This document shows, in pieces, positions 53,676 to 62,709 of a stretch of 64,000 nucleotides of DNA. The stretch comes from Saccharothrix deserti (lineage in GTDB: Bacteria; Actinomycetota; Actinomycetes; Mycobacteriales; Pseudonocardiaceae). Every line of letters begins with the position of its first letter. Position 1 is the first letter of the stretch. The DNA lies in contig NZ_VKAB01000001.1 of assembly GCF_009769385.1 (NCBI RefSeq), positions 372,001 through 436,000 of the forward strand. The letters are read 5' to 3'. Made by a program: the position numbers and the translations under genes. The notes below the pieces were generated by a model that did not search any database, had not been told where the DNA came from, and worked only from the letters and a program-made list of their open reading frames with translations.

Positions 53676-54424
53676 CGGACGACCTCCTGGTGTTCGAACA
53701 GCAGTTGGGGAACCCCGCTGGTGGGGTGGCGCACGACGTGGGCGCGGACGTGGAAGACCTCGTGCAGCACTTCGGGGGTGAGGACTTCCTCGGGCTTGCC
53801 GCTGCACACCACCCGGCCGTGGTCGAGCACGTGCAGGCGGTCGCAGTAGGCGGCGGCGAGGTTGAGGTCGTGCAGGACCGCGAGGACGGTGACGCCGAGG
53901 CCGCGGACCAGCGTCAGCACCGCGAGTTGGTGGCTGATGTCGAGGTGGTTGGTGGGTTCGTCCAGGACGAGGACCTTGGGCTGCTGCGCGAGGGCGCGGG
54001 CGATGAGGACGCGTTGGCGTTCGCCGCCGGACAGGGTGAGGAAGCTGCGGTCGGCGAGGTGCGCGGCGTCCACTCGGGACAGTGCGTCGGCCACGATTTC
54101 CTCGTCCTGTCGAGGGGTGCTCCGGTGCGGGAGGCGTCCCATCGCGACCACTTCCGCAACGGTGAAGTCGAATTCGACGTGGCTGTCCTGGGTGAGCGCG
54201 GCGAGGTCCCCGGCGGTGTCGCGGATCTTGGTGGTGGAGATGTCCCGGCCGCCGATGCGGACCACTCCCCCATCCGGTTCGAGCGCGCGGTAGACGCAGC
54301 GGAGCGTGGTGGACTTGCCGCTGCCGTTGGGGCCGACGATGCCGTGCACTTCGCCTGCCGCGGCGTGCAGGTCGACGCCGTGGAGGATGGCGTCGACGGT
54401 GACGTGGTCGAGGCGGACGTCCAT
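53672..54424 (-). CDS. btuD: Cobalamin-type ABC transporter ATPase
   Basis: 250 residues. The ATG (54422-54424) shares its A with the permease TGA. Walker A GPNGSGKSTT, Q-loop ALTQDSHVEF, signature LSGGERQRVLIARALAQ, Walker B VLVLDEPTNHLDI, and H-loop VLHDLNLAA. It is the FepC/BtuD-type ATPase that energises the FecCD permease. Middle gene of btuC-btuD-btuF. Confidence 0.92.
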   Translation of the reverse strand: MDVRLDHVTVDAILHGVDLHAAAGEVHGIVGPNGSGKSTTLRCVYRALEPDGGVVRIGGRDISTTKIRDTAGDLAALTQDSHVEFDFTVAEVVAMGRLPHRSTPRQDEEIVADALSRVDAAHLADRSFLTLSGGERQRVLIARALAQQPKVLVLDEPTNHLDISHQLAVLTLVRGLGVTVLAVLHDLNLAAAYCDRLHVLDHGRVVCSGKPEEVLTPEVLHEVFHVRAHVVRHPTSGVPQLLFEHQEVVR

Positions 54425-55506
54425 CAGCGACCGCCGAACACGTAGCCGCGGCGGCGCATCAGCAGGATGAAGCACGGCACGCCCAGTGCGGCCGTGATGA
54501 CGCCGAGTGGCAGCTCTTCCGGTGCGGCGAGCAGGCGTGCGGCGACGTCCACCCAGATGAGGAAGCAGGCGCCCGCCAACGGGGCCACGGCGAGCACCTT
54601 GCGGTGGTCCGCGCCGACCGTGAGGCGGACGAGGTGCGGCAGCATCAGGCCGACGAAGCCGACGGCGCCGCTGACCGCGACCAGCACGCCGGTCATGGCG
54701 GCGGTGACGAGGAAGAGCGCCTTGCGGGTGCGGGAGACGTCGATGCCGAGGGTGATGGCGGTCTCGTCGCCCATGGAGAGGGCGTTGAGGTGCTTGGCGC
54801 GGCTCTGGAGGTAGGCGACGCCTGCCAGCACGACCGCCGCCGCGATCGGCAGCGATGCCCACGTGACGCCGCCCAGGCTGCCCAGCAGCCAGAACATGGC
54901 GGCGCGTGCCGCCTCACCGCGTGGCGACTGGAAGACCAGCAGCATGGCGATGGCGGAGAAGCCGTAGGCCATGGCGGTGCCGGTGAGCACGAGGCGCAGC
55001 GGGGTGAGGTTGCGGCCGGCGACCAGGTAGACGACGGCCATCGCGGCGAGCGCGGCGAGGAACGCGGCCGTGGACAGGGCGTAGATGCCGAGTGAGGCGA
55101 ACAGGCCCGTGGTGGCCACGGCGGTGGCGCCGACGCTCGCGCCGGAGGAGATGCCGAGGACGTACGGGTCGGCGAGGGCGTTGCGGACCATGGCCTGGAT
55201 CGCCACGCCGACCACGGACAGGCCCGCGCCGACGACGGCGGCGAGGAGGACGCGCGGCAGGCGGATGTCCCAGACGATCCGGTAGGGGCCCGCTTCGGAG
55301 GCGTCGATCGTGCCGCCGGTGAGGGCGGCGTGGAGGAAGCGGAGGACGTCGGCGAACGGGAGGCTCACCGGCCCCAGCGCGACACCGCAGACGACCGAGG
55401 CGGCGAGGACGGCGGTGAGGATCAGGCACAGGCCCGTCGTCGACGGCCGTCGTGGTGTGGGTGGCGGGGTGCGTTCGGTTGTCGGCGGACTGCTGGGCGA
55501 GGTCAC
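54424..55506 (-). CDS. btuC: Cobalamin-type ABC transporter permease (FecCD family)
   Basis: 360 residues from a GTG with AAAGG 6 nt upstream; the frame is open further but would run into the riboswitch. A Pro/Thr-rich N-terminus is followed by about nine to ten membrane helices with FecCD landmarks: RLPRVLLAAVVGAGLSVVGV, RNALADPYVLGISSGASVGA, GAVGFVGLMLPHLVRL, LPLGVITAALGVPCFI. First gene of the operon, directly under the cobalamin riboswitch. Confidence 0.92.
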   Translation of the reverse strand: MTSPSSPPTTERTPPPTPRRPSTTGLCLILTAVLAASVVCGVALGPVSLPFADVLRFLHAALTGGTIDASEAGPYRIVWDIRLPRVLLAAVVGAGLSVVGVAIQAMVRNALADPYVLGISSGASVGATAVATTGLFASLGIYALSTAAFLAALAAMAVVYLVAGRNLTPLRLVLTGTAMAYGFSAIAMLLVFQSPRGEAARAAMFWLLGSLGGVTWASLPIAAAVVLAGVAYLQSRAKHLNALSMGDETAITLGIDVSRTRKALFLVTAAMTGVLVAVSGAVGFVGLMLPHLVRLTVGADHRKVLAVAPLAGACFLIWVDVAARLLAAPEELPLGVITAALGVPCFILLMRRRGYVFGGR

Positions 55507-55544
55507 CGGTCGCCTTTCGGACAGGTGGCCTCGACCGGTCGGCC

Positions 55545-55720
55545 GGCACCCGCTCGTGGCAGGCCGGCGCACCCGTCCCGCAGACCACGGCAGGAGTGGA
55601 GCTTCTTCCCACCGCCCACGGGTGATCGGGCTCGCCGAGCGGGGTGCTCGGCCTACCGTTGCGGGTCAGCGCCGGAATTCGACCGGACTTCCCCCACGGG
55701 CGGCGACTGGTGACCCTACG
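55545..55720 (-). ncRNA. Cobalamin riboswitch
   Basis: Minus-strand signature elements in order: GGGGGAAGTCCGGTCGAATT and CCGGCGCTGACCCGCAACGG (the conserved GGGAA...GGTGxGAAxCC...GCTGxCCCGCAACxGT block), GAGCCCGATCACCC, and a B12-box-like GCCGGCCTGCC at 55559-55569. It ends about 40 bp before the btuC start, where it could occlude the ribosome site. The limits are approximate. Confidence 0.85.
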
Positions 55721-55731
55721 GCTCCGAAGAC

Positions 55732-55770
55732 GACCAAGGCCACCACGACGGGGTCGTGGTGGCCTTGGTC
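55732..55770 (-). terminator. Hairpin terminator after leuB
   Basis: Perfect 18-bp arms GACCAAGGCCACCACGAC / GTCGTGGTGGCCTTGGTC, 3-nt loop, 120 bp beyond the leuB stop. It separates leuB transcription from the riboswitch-btu operon. Confidence 0.85.
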
Positions 55771-55779
55771 ACGCGTTCC

Positions 55780-55889
55780 CAGCGTTCAACCCGGGTGTTC
55801 CGAACGTAGGACACACGCTTGCTGAAGGTAGGACTCACGCGACGCTAACGTAGGACACACGCGCGCTGAACGTAGGACACACGCGGTGG
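55780..55889 (+). repeat. 22-bp-period GAACGTAGGACACAC repeat array, locus C
   Basis: Units CGTTCCCAGCGTTCAACC, TGTTCCGAACGTAGGACACA, TTGCTGAAGGTAGGACTCA, GACGCTAACGTAGGACACA and GCGCTGAACGTAGGACACA, each about 22 bp, in one orientation, ending exactly at the leuB stop codon at 55890. Confidence 0.85.
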
Positions 55890-56927
55890 TCAGCCGGTTC
55901 GGACGTTGGACGAGACCAGGGCGGCCAGGCGGTCGCCCACCGCGTAGGTGGCGCCCGGCGACGAGTGGTCGCGGGTCGCCAGGTCGAACGCCACCGACGC
56001 CTCGATCCGGCGCGCCGACTCCGACTCGCCCAGGTGGTCGAGCATCAGGGCGACGGAGAGGACCGCCGCCGTCGGGTCGGCGATGCCCTGGCCCGCGATG
56101 TCCGGCGCGCTGCCGTGCACCGGCTCGAACATGCTCGGGTTGCGCCGGGTCACGTCGAGGTTGCCGGACGCCGCCAGACCGATGCCACCGGTCACGGCCG
56201 CCGCCAGGTCGGTCAGGATGTCGCCGAACAGGTTGTCCGTCACGATCACGTCGTACCGACCGGGGTCGGTGACGAGGTGGATCGTCGCCGCGTCCACGTG
56301 CTGGTAGGCCACCGTCACGTCGGGGTGCTGCAACGACACCTCCTCCACCACCCGCGACCACAACGACCCGGCGTGCGTGAGCACGTTGGTCTTGTGCACG
56401 AGCGTGAGGTGCTTGCGCGGCCGGTTCGCGGCACGGGCGAACGCGTCGCGCACGACCCGCTCCACGCCGAACGACGTGTTGATCGACACCTCGGTCGCGA
56501 TCTCGTGCGGCGTGTCCTTCCGCAAGAGCCCGCCGTTGCCGGCGTACAGGCCCTCCGTGCCCTCGCGCACCACCACCATGTCGATCTCGGGCGGGTCGGC
56601 GATCGGGCTGCGCACGCCGGGGTACAGCCGGGCCGGGCGCAGGTTCACGTGGTGGTCCAGTTCGAACCGGAGCCGGAGCAACAGACCGCGTTCCAGGATC
56701 CCGCTGGGCACCGAAGGGTCGCCCACGGCGCCGAGCAGGATCGCGTCGTGCTGGCGGAGTTCCCCGAGCACGGACTCCGGCAACAACTCACCTGTGGCGT
56801 GCCAGCGCGCCGCGCCGAGGTCGTAGCGGGTGATCTCAGCCGCTGGAACGACCTCACCGAGCACCTTCAGGGCCTCGGCGACGACCTCGGGCCCGATCCC
56901 GTCTCCTGGGATCACTGCGAGCCGCAT
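55890..56927 (-). CDS. leuB: 3-isopropylmalate dehydrogenase
   Basis: 345 residues from the ATG at 56925-56927 with GGGAGG upstream. [84 protein letters not shown] and [19 protein letters not shown] are the decarboxylating-dehydrogenase motifs. NAD-dependent third step of leucine synthesis. Separated from leuCD by 11 kb. Confidence 0.96.
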   Translation of the reverse strand: MRLAVIPGDGIGPEVVAEALKVLGEVVPAAEITRYDLGAARWHATGELLPESVLGELRQHDAILLGAVGDPSVPSGILERGLLLRLRFELDHHVNLRPARLYPGVRSPIADPPEIDMVVVREGTEGLYAGNGGLLRKDTPHEIATEVSINTSFGVERVVRDAFARAANRPRKHLTLVHKTNVLTHAGSLWSRVVEEVSLQHPDVTVAYQHVDAATIHLVTDPGRYDVIVTDNLFGDILTDLAAAVTGGIGLAASGNLDVTRRNPSMFEPVHGSAPDIAGQGIADPTAAVLSVALMLDHLGESESARRIEASVAFDLATRDHSSPGATYAVGDRLAALVSSNVRTG

Positions 56928-57105
56928 CCACACACCTCCCAGGTATCAGTCCCAACTCGCGGGACTAGTTTCCAATGCGAAAGGCTACCTGTCCGAAGCG
57001 GTGCCACCGCACTCGGAACACCCCTCCGTGGCCATATCTCCCGGACTGCGGGACACCCGAACGGTTCAGTGCCCCCGTTCAGTCGTCACCCGAAGCGCGT
57101 AAACG

Positions 57106-57142
57106 GCTCTGGCCGGCCGGGGCAACCCCGACCGGCCAGAGC
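57106..57142 (-). terminator. Hairpin terminator after the subtilase gene
   Basis: GCTCTGGCCGG / CCGGCCAGAGC outer arms plus CGGGG / CCCCG inner arms, loop CAA, one internal mismatch; 12 bp beyond the stop. Confidence 0.78.
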
Positions 57143-57154
57143 GGTGCACGACGA

Positions 57155-60100
57155 TCAGTCCGCTGAGCGGTTGTCCGTCCTCGCCCGCACCTTCACCACG
57201 TCCGCCTTGTCACCCGAGGCGTTGTGGTGGTGCAGGACCAGCAGGCTGTCCGCACCGTCGGTCGCCAGCGCCGCGGCGTCGCGGTTGACCACCAGCGCGG
57301 TGCCCGGACGGGACTGGTAGGACAGCGCGGCGTCGCCGCCGCCCTGCGCCCACAGGCCCGGCTTGAGCGGGTCGAACGACAGCGGGTTCGGCAGCGAGTC
57401 GATCAGGCCGTTGGACGTGCCCGGAGCCACGTAGTAACCGGCCACACCGACCTGGTAGCCGATCCGCGAGGTGTCCGCCGACGCGTCGATTCCCAGCGCC
57501 GACAGCAGCACCGGCAGCACCACCACGTTCGTGTCGGACACGTTGGTGTCGACGTCGCCGAACTGGCCGTTGACGCCCTGGATGTCGACCGTGGCGCCCG
57601 TCTTCAGGTTCACCGTGGACGCGACCAGCAGGTCGGTGTCGGTCAACTTGGTCGCGTAGACCTCGTAGTCGAACGCGCCGTCACCGTTGGTGTCGATGTC
57701 GATGAACGGGATGGTGTTGTTGCCCAGGCTGTACCAGTTGCCCCAGGTCGCGACACCGAACGCGAGCATCGCGTTCTCCGGCGTGCCCTGCGCCTTGGCC
57801 AGCGGCGCGGTCGACGCGGCGCCGACGTAGCGCAGGTCACCGCCCTTGGCCGTGTTGTTCAGCACACAGTTGGTGGTGACGTTGCGGCGGCACTCCGGCA
57901 ACTGCGGCGAGGACGCCTGCAGCTCCAGGACGCTCACCAGGGACTTGTACGCGCCCTGGTTGACGCCCCGGCCGGTGAGGTTGAGCACGGTCTGGCCGGA
58001 GGAACCGGGGACCCGCACGCTGCTCGGCACGTTGATGTCCGACACCGGCTTCGGCGCCGAGTACACCGGCACCCGCAGGGAGACCGCGGAACCGCTCGTC
58101 GGCGTGAGCACGACCCGGCCCGACGCGTCGGCCAGGAACTGGCGCGGCACGCCCAGGTGGTTCGCCTCGATCGTCGGGTCGACCGTCTTGCGCAGCGCGG
58201 CCGGGTCGTCGATCTTCAGCGTGACGGTGACCCGGGCGATACCGCGCGGGCTGAGCCGCACGGTCTTCGCGGACAGGTCGTAGCGCACACCCGGGATCTG
58301 GGTCAGCGCCTCGTAGCCGACGGTGTAGTCGACCCACTTGGTGGACTTGTTGACCACCTTGACGGTCTTGGTCTTCGACACCGGCTGGGACACCTCGACC
58401 ACGCCGAACGACGCGGACACGGCGCCCGGGTCGTCCTGCACGTAGGCGAGGACCTGGTTCTCCACCGCGGCCTTGCCGTCGACGCGGCCGGCGCCGACGC
58501 GGTTGGGCGCGTAGGTCTTGCCGTTGGCCTTGACGTCGGAGCCCGCGCTGTTCATGACCGCGGCCTTGACCTCTTCCGGCGTCCAGTCCGGGTGGACCTG
58601 GCGCACCAGCGCCGCGATACCGGCGATGTGCGGCGCGGCCATCGACGTGCCCGAGTTCACCCGGGTCTTGTTGCCCGAGCCGACCAGCGCCGAGGCGATG
58701 GTGTCACCGGGTGCGGCCACGTCCGGCTTCACGACCGGGCCGCGCACGCCGCGCGAGGTGAACGAGCTCGGGGTGTCGGTGATCGACGCGTCGTAGGTCG
58801 GCAGCGAGGTGCGCAGGTCGCCCGCCTGGCGGACCACCAGCGTGCCGGCGGTCAGCGCCGGGCGCAGCGCCGCGGTGGCCGAGCCGGTGAGCTGGAGCAC
58901 CGGGATCGCCGCGTTGCCCGCGATACCGGCGTTGAAGTGCTCCAGGTTCGAGGTGAACAGCGCGCCCACCGCACCGGCGGCGGTCGCGTTGTTGGAGCGG
59001 CCGGCCGAGCCGCAACGACGCGTGGCGTCGTTGTCGTCCCATTCCAGCCACACCATCTTGCCCGCGACGGCGGCCTTGTCGGCGGCCGAGAACGGCAGGC
59101 AGCCGTCCTTGTTGGCCGCGTCGGTCATCGCGACGACCGGCGCCGCGACGTCCTTGCCCTCGTAGTTGAAGTTCTGGCTGTACTGGCCGGGCTTCGGGCC
59201 CGCCGAGCCGGCCGGTGCGGTCACCTCGACCGCGTCGCGCAGCACGTACTCGTCACGGGTGCTGGCCACGGTCAGCGCCTCGGGGGTGCTGCCCGGCGAG
59301 CCGCCGATGTCGTACAGGTCGCCGCCGTTGCCCGCGGAGAACACGGTGAGCACGCCGGAGGCGTTGAGCTTGCGCACGAACAGGCTGTCCGGGTCGTCCG
59401 GGGAGCCGTAGTCCTGGCCGAGCGAGAGGTTGACCACGTCGAGGTGGTCGGAGAAGTCGCCGTCGCCGTCGGGGTCGAGCGCCCAGTCGAGGGCCTGCGC
59501 GGTGACGTTGGTCGAACCGTCGCAGCCGAACACCTTCAGCGCGTACAGCAGGGCCTTCGGCGCGGTGCCGGGGCCGATGCGCATCGCCTTGAGCGCGTCC
59601 GGGGTGAGCTTGGTGTAGTCGCCCTTGAAGGTGCTGCCGTCGGCGTTGACGCCGAAGCCCGCCGCGGTGCCGGCGACGTGCGAGCCGTGGCCGTTGCAGT
59701 CGAGCGGGTTCGGGTCCGGCTTCGGCGTGTTCAGCGCCGGGTCCTTGCTGGAGCCGTCGTAGGTGTTGCCGACGAAGTCGTAGCCGCCGACCACCTTGGC
59801 GGTCGGGAAGTACGAGGCGTCGACCTTGGTCGGGTCGATCGCCGCGAACGCCTCGATGGTGCCGGGGCCCGCGAAATCGCTGTGGGTGTAGTCGATACCC
59901 GTGTCGATGATGCCGATGCGGGTGTCGTCACCGAGCTTGCCGTACTCCTGCCACGCCTTCAGCGTGTTCGTCAGCTGCACGGCGCTGGAGTTCTGGCGGG
60001 TCTTCGGCACCACCGTGCGCACGGACTTCACGTCCGCGCGCTGCGCCAGCTCGCGCACCTTGGCGGCGTCGGCCTGGACGACCACGCCCGGCACGCCGTT

Positions 60101-60487
60101 GGCGGTGCGGTACAGCTCCTTGGTGGCGGAGTCCTTGCCCTGGAGGGCGGTGACCACCTGGTCGACGATCCTGCCGGTGTCGTTCTTGGTCGCCTTCGCG
60201 GCGTCCTTCGCCTGCTGCTTCGTCGCACCCTGGCCGGTCTTCTCGGCGAACGTGTCGACGGCCGGCTTGGCATCGAGCTCCACGAACGCGGTGACCCTGC
60301 CCGTGGCGGCGGTCAGCCGGTCGGACACCTTTAACTGCAACTTGCCCGCATCCAGTCCGCGCGCGGTGGCGACGGACGGCGCGAGTGGATCTTCCGCGGC
60401 CAGCGCGGTACCGGCGGTGGACCCGGCGACGAGTATCGCGGCCAGCACCGGTACGGCTGATCTGGCGACAACGCGAGATCGGCTCAC
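57155..60487 (-). CDS. Large secreted subtilisin-like (S8) protease
   Basis: 1110 residues from the GTG at 60485-60487. Signal peptide to about LAA/EDPLAP, then an inhibitor-I9-like propeptide, then the S8 domain with Asp195 (RIGIIDTGIDYTHSDF), His267 (NGHGSHVAGT) and Ser615 (NSGTSMAAPHIAG). A PA-type insertion (LFTSNLEHFNAGIAGNAAIP, PVLQLTG) lies between His and Ser. The last 400 residues are Fn3-like/beta-rich. This is the vpr/S8A actinobacterial layout; the enzyme acts outside the cell on proteins. Not obviously linked to its neighbours. Confidence 0.92.
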   Translation of the reverse strand: MSRSRVVARSAVPVLAAILVAGSTAGTALAAEDPLAPSVATARGLDAGKLQLKVSDRLTAATGRVTAFVELDAKPAVDTFAEKTGQGATKQQAKDAAKATKNDTGRIVDQVVTALQGKDSATKELYRTANGVPGVVVQADAAKVRELAQRADVKSVRTVVPKTRQNSSAVQLTNTLKAWQEYGKLGDDTRIGIIDTGIDYTHSDFAGPGTIEAFAAIDPTKVDASYFPTAKVVGGYDFVGNTYDGSSKDPALNTPKPDPNPLDCNGHGSHVAGTAAGFGVNADGSTFKGDYTKLTPDALKAMRIGPGTAPKALLYALKVFGCDGSTNVTAQALDWALDPDGDGDFSDHLDVVNLSLGQDYGSPDDPDSLFVRKLNASGVLTVFSAGNGGDLYDIGGSPGSTPEALTVASTRDEYVLRDAVEVTAPAGSAGPKPGQYSQNFNYEGKDVAAPVVAMTDAANKDGCLPFSAADKAAVAGKMVWLEWDDNDATRRCGSAGRSNNATAAGAVGALFTSNLEHFNAGIAGNAAIPVLQLTGSATAALRPALTAGTLVVRQAGDLRTSLPTYDASITDTPSSFTSRGVRGPVVKPDVAAPGDTIASALVGSGNKTRVNSGTSMAAPHIAGIAALVRQVHPDWTPEEVKAAVMNSAGSDVKANGKTYAPNRVGAGRVDGKAAVENQVLAYVQDDPGAVSASFGVVEVSQPVSKTKTVKVVNKSTKWVDYTVGYEALTQIPGVRYDLSAKTVRLSPRGIARVTVTLKIDDPAALRKTVDPTIEANHLGVPRQFLADASGRVVLTPTSGSAVSLRVPVYSAPKPVSDINVPSSVRVPGSSGQTVLNLTGRGVNQGAYKSLVSVLELQASSPQLPECRRNVTTNCVLNNTAKGGDLRYVGAASTAPLAKAQGTPENAMLAFGVATWGNWYSLGNNTIPFIDIDTNGDGAFDYEVYATKLTDTDLLVASTVNLKTGATVDIQGVNGQFGDVDTNVSDTNVVVLPVLLSALGIDASADTSRIGYQVGVAGYYVAPGTSNGLIDSLPNPLSFDPLKPGLWAQGGGDAALSYQSRPGTALVVNRDAAALATDGADSLLVLHHHNASGDKADVVKVRARTDNRSAD

Positions 60488-60683
60488 AACGTGCCCCAAG
60501 CGAGGTCGGATTCGACCGGGCAGGCAGCATCGTCCAGTGAGGGAACTGCCCGCGTGGTGCCGTGCCCTCTACGGCACCGGGTCAACCTCGTGGGGAGGAA
60601 CCTAATCGCTCGATCGAGCTGATCAATTAAGCCGAACGAGTGACGGCACCCACAGATTTGCTTACCAACAGTCAACTGTGACA

Positions 60684-60725
60684 CCGCCGAGACCTGCGAC
60701 GATAAACATCAACAGGTCTCGGCGG
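60684..60725 (-). terminator. Hairpin terminator after serA
   Basis: Perfect 13-bp arms CCGCCGAGACCTG / CAGGTCTCGGCGG around a 16-nt loop, 36 bp beyond the serA stop. Confidence 0.78.
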
Positions 60726-60761
60726 CATTAGTCCGTTTCGGGGACTTCGTGCGTCGGCCGA

Positions 60762-62351
60762 TCAGTCGAAGTTGACCGAGCGCACCGTGCGCGCGCCGAC
60801 GGCCGCACCGATCGGGTTGAGCACCGCGGTGTCCACCGGGCGGTCGACGCGCAGCAGCATGAACGCGTCCGCGCCGTCCCTGGTCTGGCTGATCTGGGCG
60901 GCCTCGACGTTCACGCCCGCCTCGCCGAGCAGCGTGCCGACGGTGCCCATCACGCCCGGCCGGTCCGGGTACTCCAGCAGCAGCACGTTGCCCTCGGCGC
61001 GCAGGTCGAAGCTGCGGCCGTTGATGCCGACCAGCTTCTCGACCTGGTCCAGACCCGTGAGCGTGCCGGACACGGTGATGACCGCGCCGTCCGCCTGCAC
61101 CGCGCGCACCGTGACCAGGCTGCGGTGGTTGGCGCTCTCCGGCTCCTTCGCCAGGTCCACGCTCACGCCGAGCGAGTTCGCCAGCGCCGGCGCGTTGACG
61201 AAGGTGACCTGCTCCTCGACCACGCTGGAGAACACGCCGCGCAGCGCGGCCAGCGGCAGCACCGCGACGTCCTCGCTGGACAGCTCGCCGCGCACCTCGA
61301 CGGTGACCGCGGTCGGGGCCTTGGCGCTCAGCGCCGCGACGACCGTGCCCAGCTTCTGCACCAGCGGCAGGTACGGGCGGACCTCCTCGCCGACCACGCC
61401 GCCGCCCTGCACGTTCACCGCGTCCGGCACGAAGTCGCCCGCCAGCGCGAGCAGCACCGACTTGGCCACGTCCGTGCCCGCCCGGTCCTGCGCCTCGGTG
61501 GTGGACGCGCCCAGGTGCGGGGTGACGACGACGTTCGGCAGGCCGAACAGCGGGCTGTCGGTGGTGGGCTCGGTGGAGAACACGTCGATGCCCGCGCCGC
61601 CGACCTGGCCCTCCTTGACCGCGTCGGCCAGCGCCTGCTCGTCGATGAGACCGCCGCGGGCGGCGTTGACGATGATCACGCCGCGCTTGGCCTTGGCCAG
61701 CTGCTCGGCGCCGATGAGGCCCTTGGTCTCCGGGGTCTTCGGCAGGTGGATCGAGATCGCGTCGGCGCGCTCCAGCAACTCCTCCAGGGAGACCAGCTCG
61801 ATGCCCAGCTGGGCGGCGCGGGCGGCGCTGACGTACGGGTCGTAGGCGATCAGCGTGGTGCCGAAGGCGGCGATGCGGGCGGCGAACAGCTGGCCGATCT
61901 TGCCCAGGCCCACCACGCCGACGGTCTTGCCGTTGATCTCGACGCCGTTGAACTTGCTGCGCTTCCACTCGTGGTTCTGGAGGGTGGCGTGCGCGGCGGG
62001 GATCTGCCGGGCGGTGGCCAGCAGCAGGGCGACCGCGTGCTCGGCGGCGCTGACGATGTTCGAGGTGGGTGCGTTGACCACCATCACGCCGCGCTCGGTG
62101 GCGGCGGGCACCTCGACGTTGTCCAGGCCCACGCCCGCGCGGGCGACGACCTTCAGCTTGGTGGTCGCCTTGAGGACCTCGGCGTCGACCTTGGTGGCGG
62201 AGCGGACCAGGAGGGCATCGGCGTCGGCGACGGCTTCGAGCAGCGCGGGACGGTCGGTGCCGTCGACGTGGCGCACCTCGATGCCATCACCGAAGACGTC
62301 GAGAACGGACGGTGCGAGCTTCTCGGCGATGAGGACAACGGGCTTGGTCAC
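60762..62351 (-). CDS. serA: D-3-phosphoglycerate dehydrogenase
   Basis: 529 residues from a GTG with GGGAG 8 nt before it, exactly the length of mycobacterial SerA1. Substrate/nucleotide domains: VARAGVGLDNVEVPAATERG, VGVVGLGKIGQLFAARI, catalytic Arg in NAARGGLIDE, Glu in FSTEPTTDSPL, His in VVTPHLGAST; then the intervening ASB domain and a C-terminal ACT domain (LLLEYPDRPGVMGTVG) for serine feedback. First step of serine synthesis. The frame is open for another 77 codons upstream, but without family similarity. Confidence 0.96.
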   Translation of the reverse strand: MTKPVVLIAEKLAPSVLDVFGDGIEVRHVDGTDRPALLEAVADADALLVRSATKVDAEVLKATTKLKVVARAGVGLDNVEVPAATERGVMVVNAPTSNIVSAAEHAVALLLATARQIPAAHATLQNHEWKRSKFNGVEINGKTVGVVGLGKIGQLFAARIAAFGTTLIAYDPYVSAARAAQLGIELVSLEELLERADAISIHLPKTPETKGLIGAEQLAKAKRGVIIVNAARGGLIDEQALADAVKEGQVGGAGIDVFSTEPTTDSPLFGLPNVVVTPHLGASTTEAQDRAGTDVAKSVLLALAGDFVPDAVNVQGGGVVGEEVRPYLPLVQKLGTVVAALSAKAPTAVTVEVRGELSSEDVAVLPLAALRGVFSSVVEEQVTFVNAPALANSLGVSVDLAKEPESANHRSLVTVRAVQADGAVITVSGTLTGLDQVEKLVGINGRSFDLRAEGNVLLLEYPDRPGVMGTVGTLLGEAGVNVEAAQISQTRDGADAFMLLRVDRPVDTAVLNPIGAAVGARTVRSVNFD

Positions 62352-62643
62352 GGACGTCGCTCCCGGTGGTGTGATCAGGTGGGGAGCGCGGGGGCCGTCG
62401 AGCAGGTCGTCACCCGCGCCGGCCGGCCACGGCAATGTGTCCGGGTTGTTAACGAGCATAGTCAGCGTCCGCTCGGCGGTTGACACCCGGGTCTCGCGTT
62501 TCACCTGCTGGAACCCGGTACGCGCGTCCTGCGAGGGCACCTCCCGGTCACCGGGGCGGATGCCCGGTGTCGGGGCGGCCACTTTTCGGCTGACGCCCGG
62601 TCACGGCCGTATCACCCGTGGCGTCCCCGGCATCGGGTCCCAC
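62352..62643. other. Divergent region upstream of serA
   Basis: Most of the 354-bp gap between the serA start and the zinc-finger gene. The minus frame of serA stays open here. I see no riboswitch, terminator or repeat; promoters for both sides must lie here. Confidence 0.35.
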
Positions 62644-62709
62644 ATGACCGACAACCCGTTCCGGCCGACGGCCGGGGAGCGGCGCCGGGTGACGATGGGG
62701 GTGGCATGA
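62644..62709 (+). CDS. Possible 21-residue upstream peptide
   Basis: ATG at 62644 encodes MTDNPFRPTAGERRRVTMGV+A and its TGA overlaps the ATG of the next gene (ATGA). Short and basic, with no recognisable family; it could be a coupling leader or chance. Confidence 0.25.
   Translation: MTDNPFRPTAGERRRVTMGVA

Noticed and set aside
57224-60334. Plus-strand 1036-codon open frame opposite the subtilase
   Set aside because: The translation is Val/Arg/His/Asp-rich without any motif, while the minus strand carries a complete S8 triad and signal peptide.
62352-62582. 77-residue N-terminal extension of SerA
   Set aside because: The frame is open, but the GTG at 62351 has a ribosome site and gives the exact family length of 529; the extension has no similarity to PGDH.
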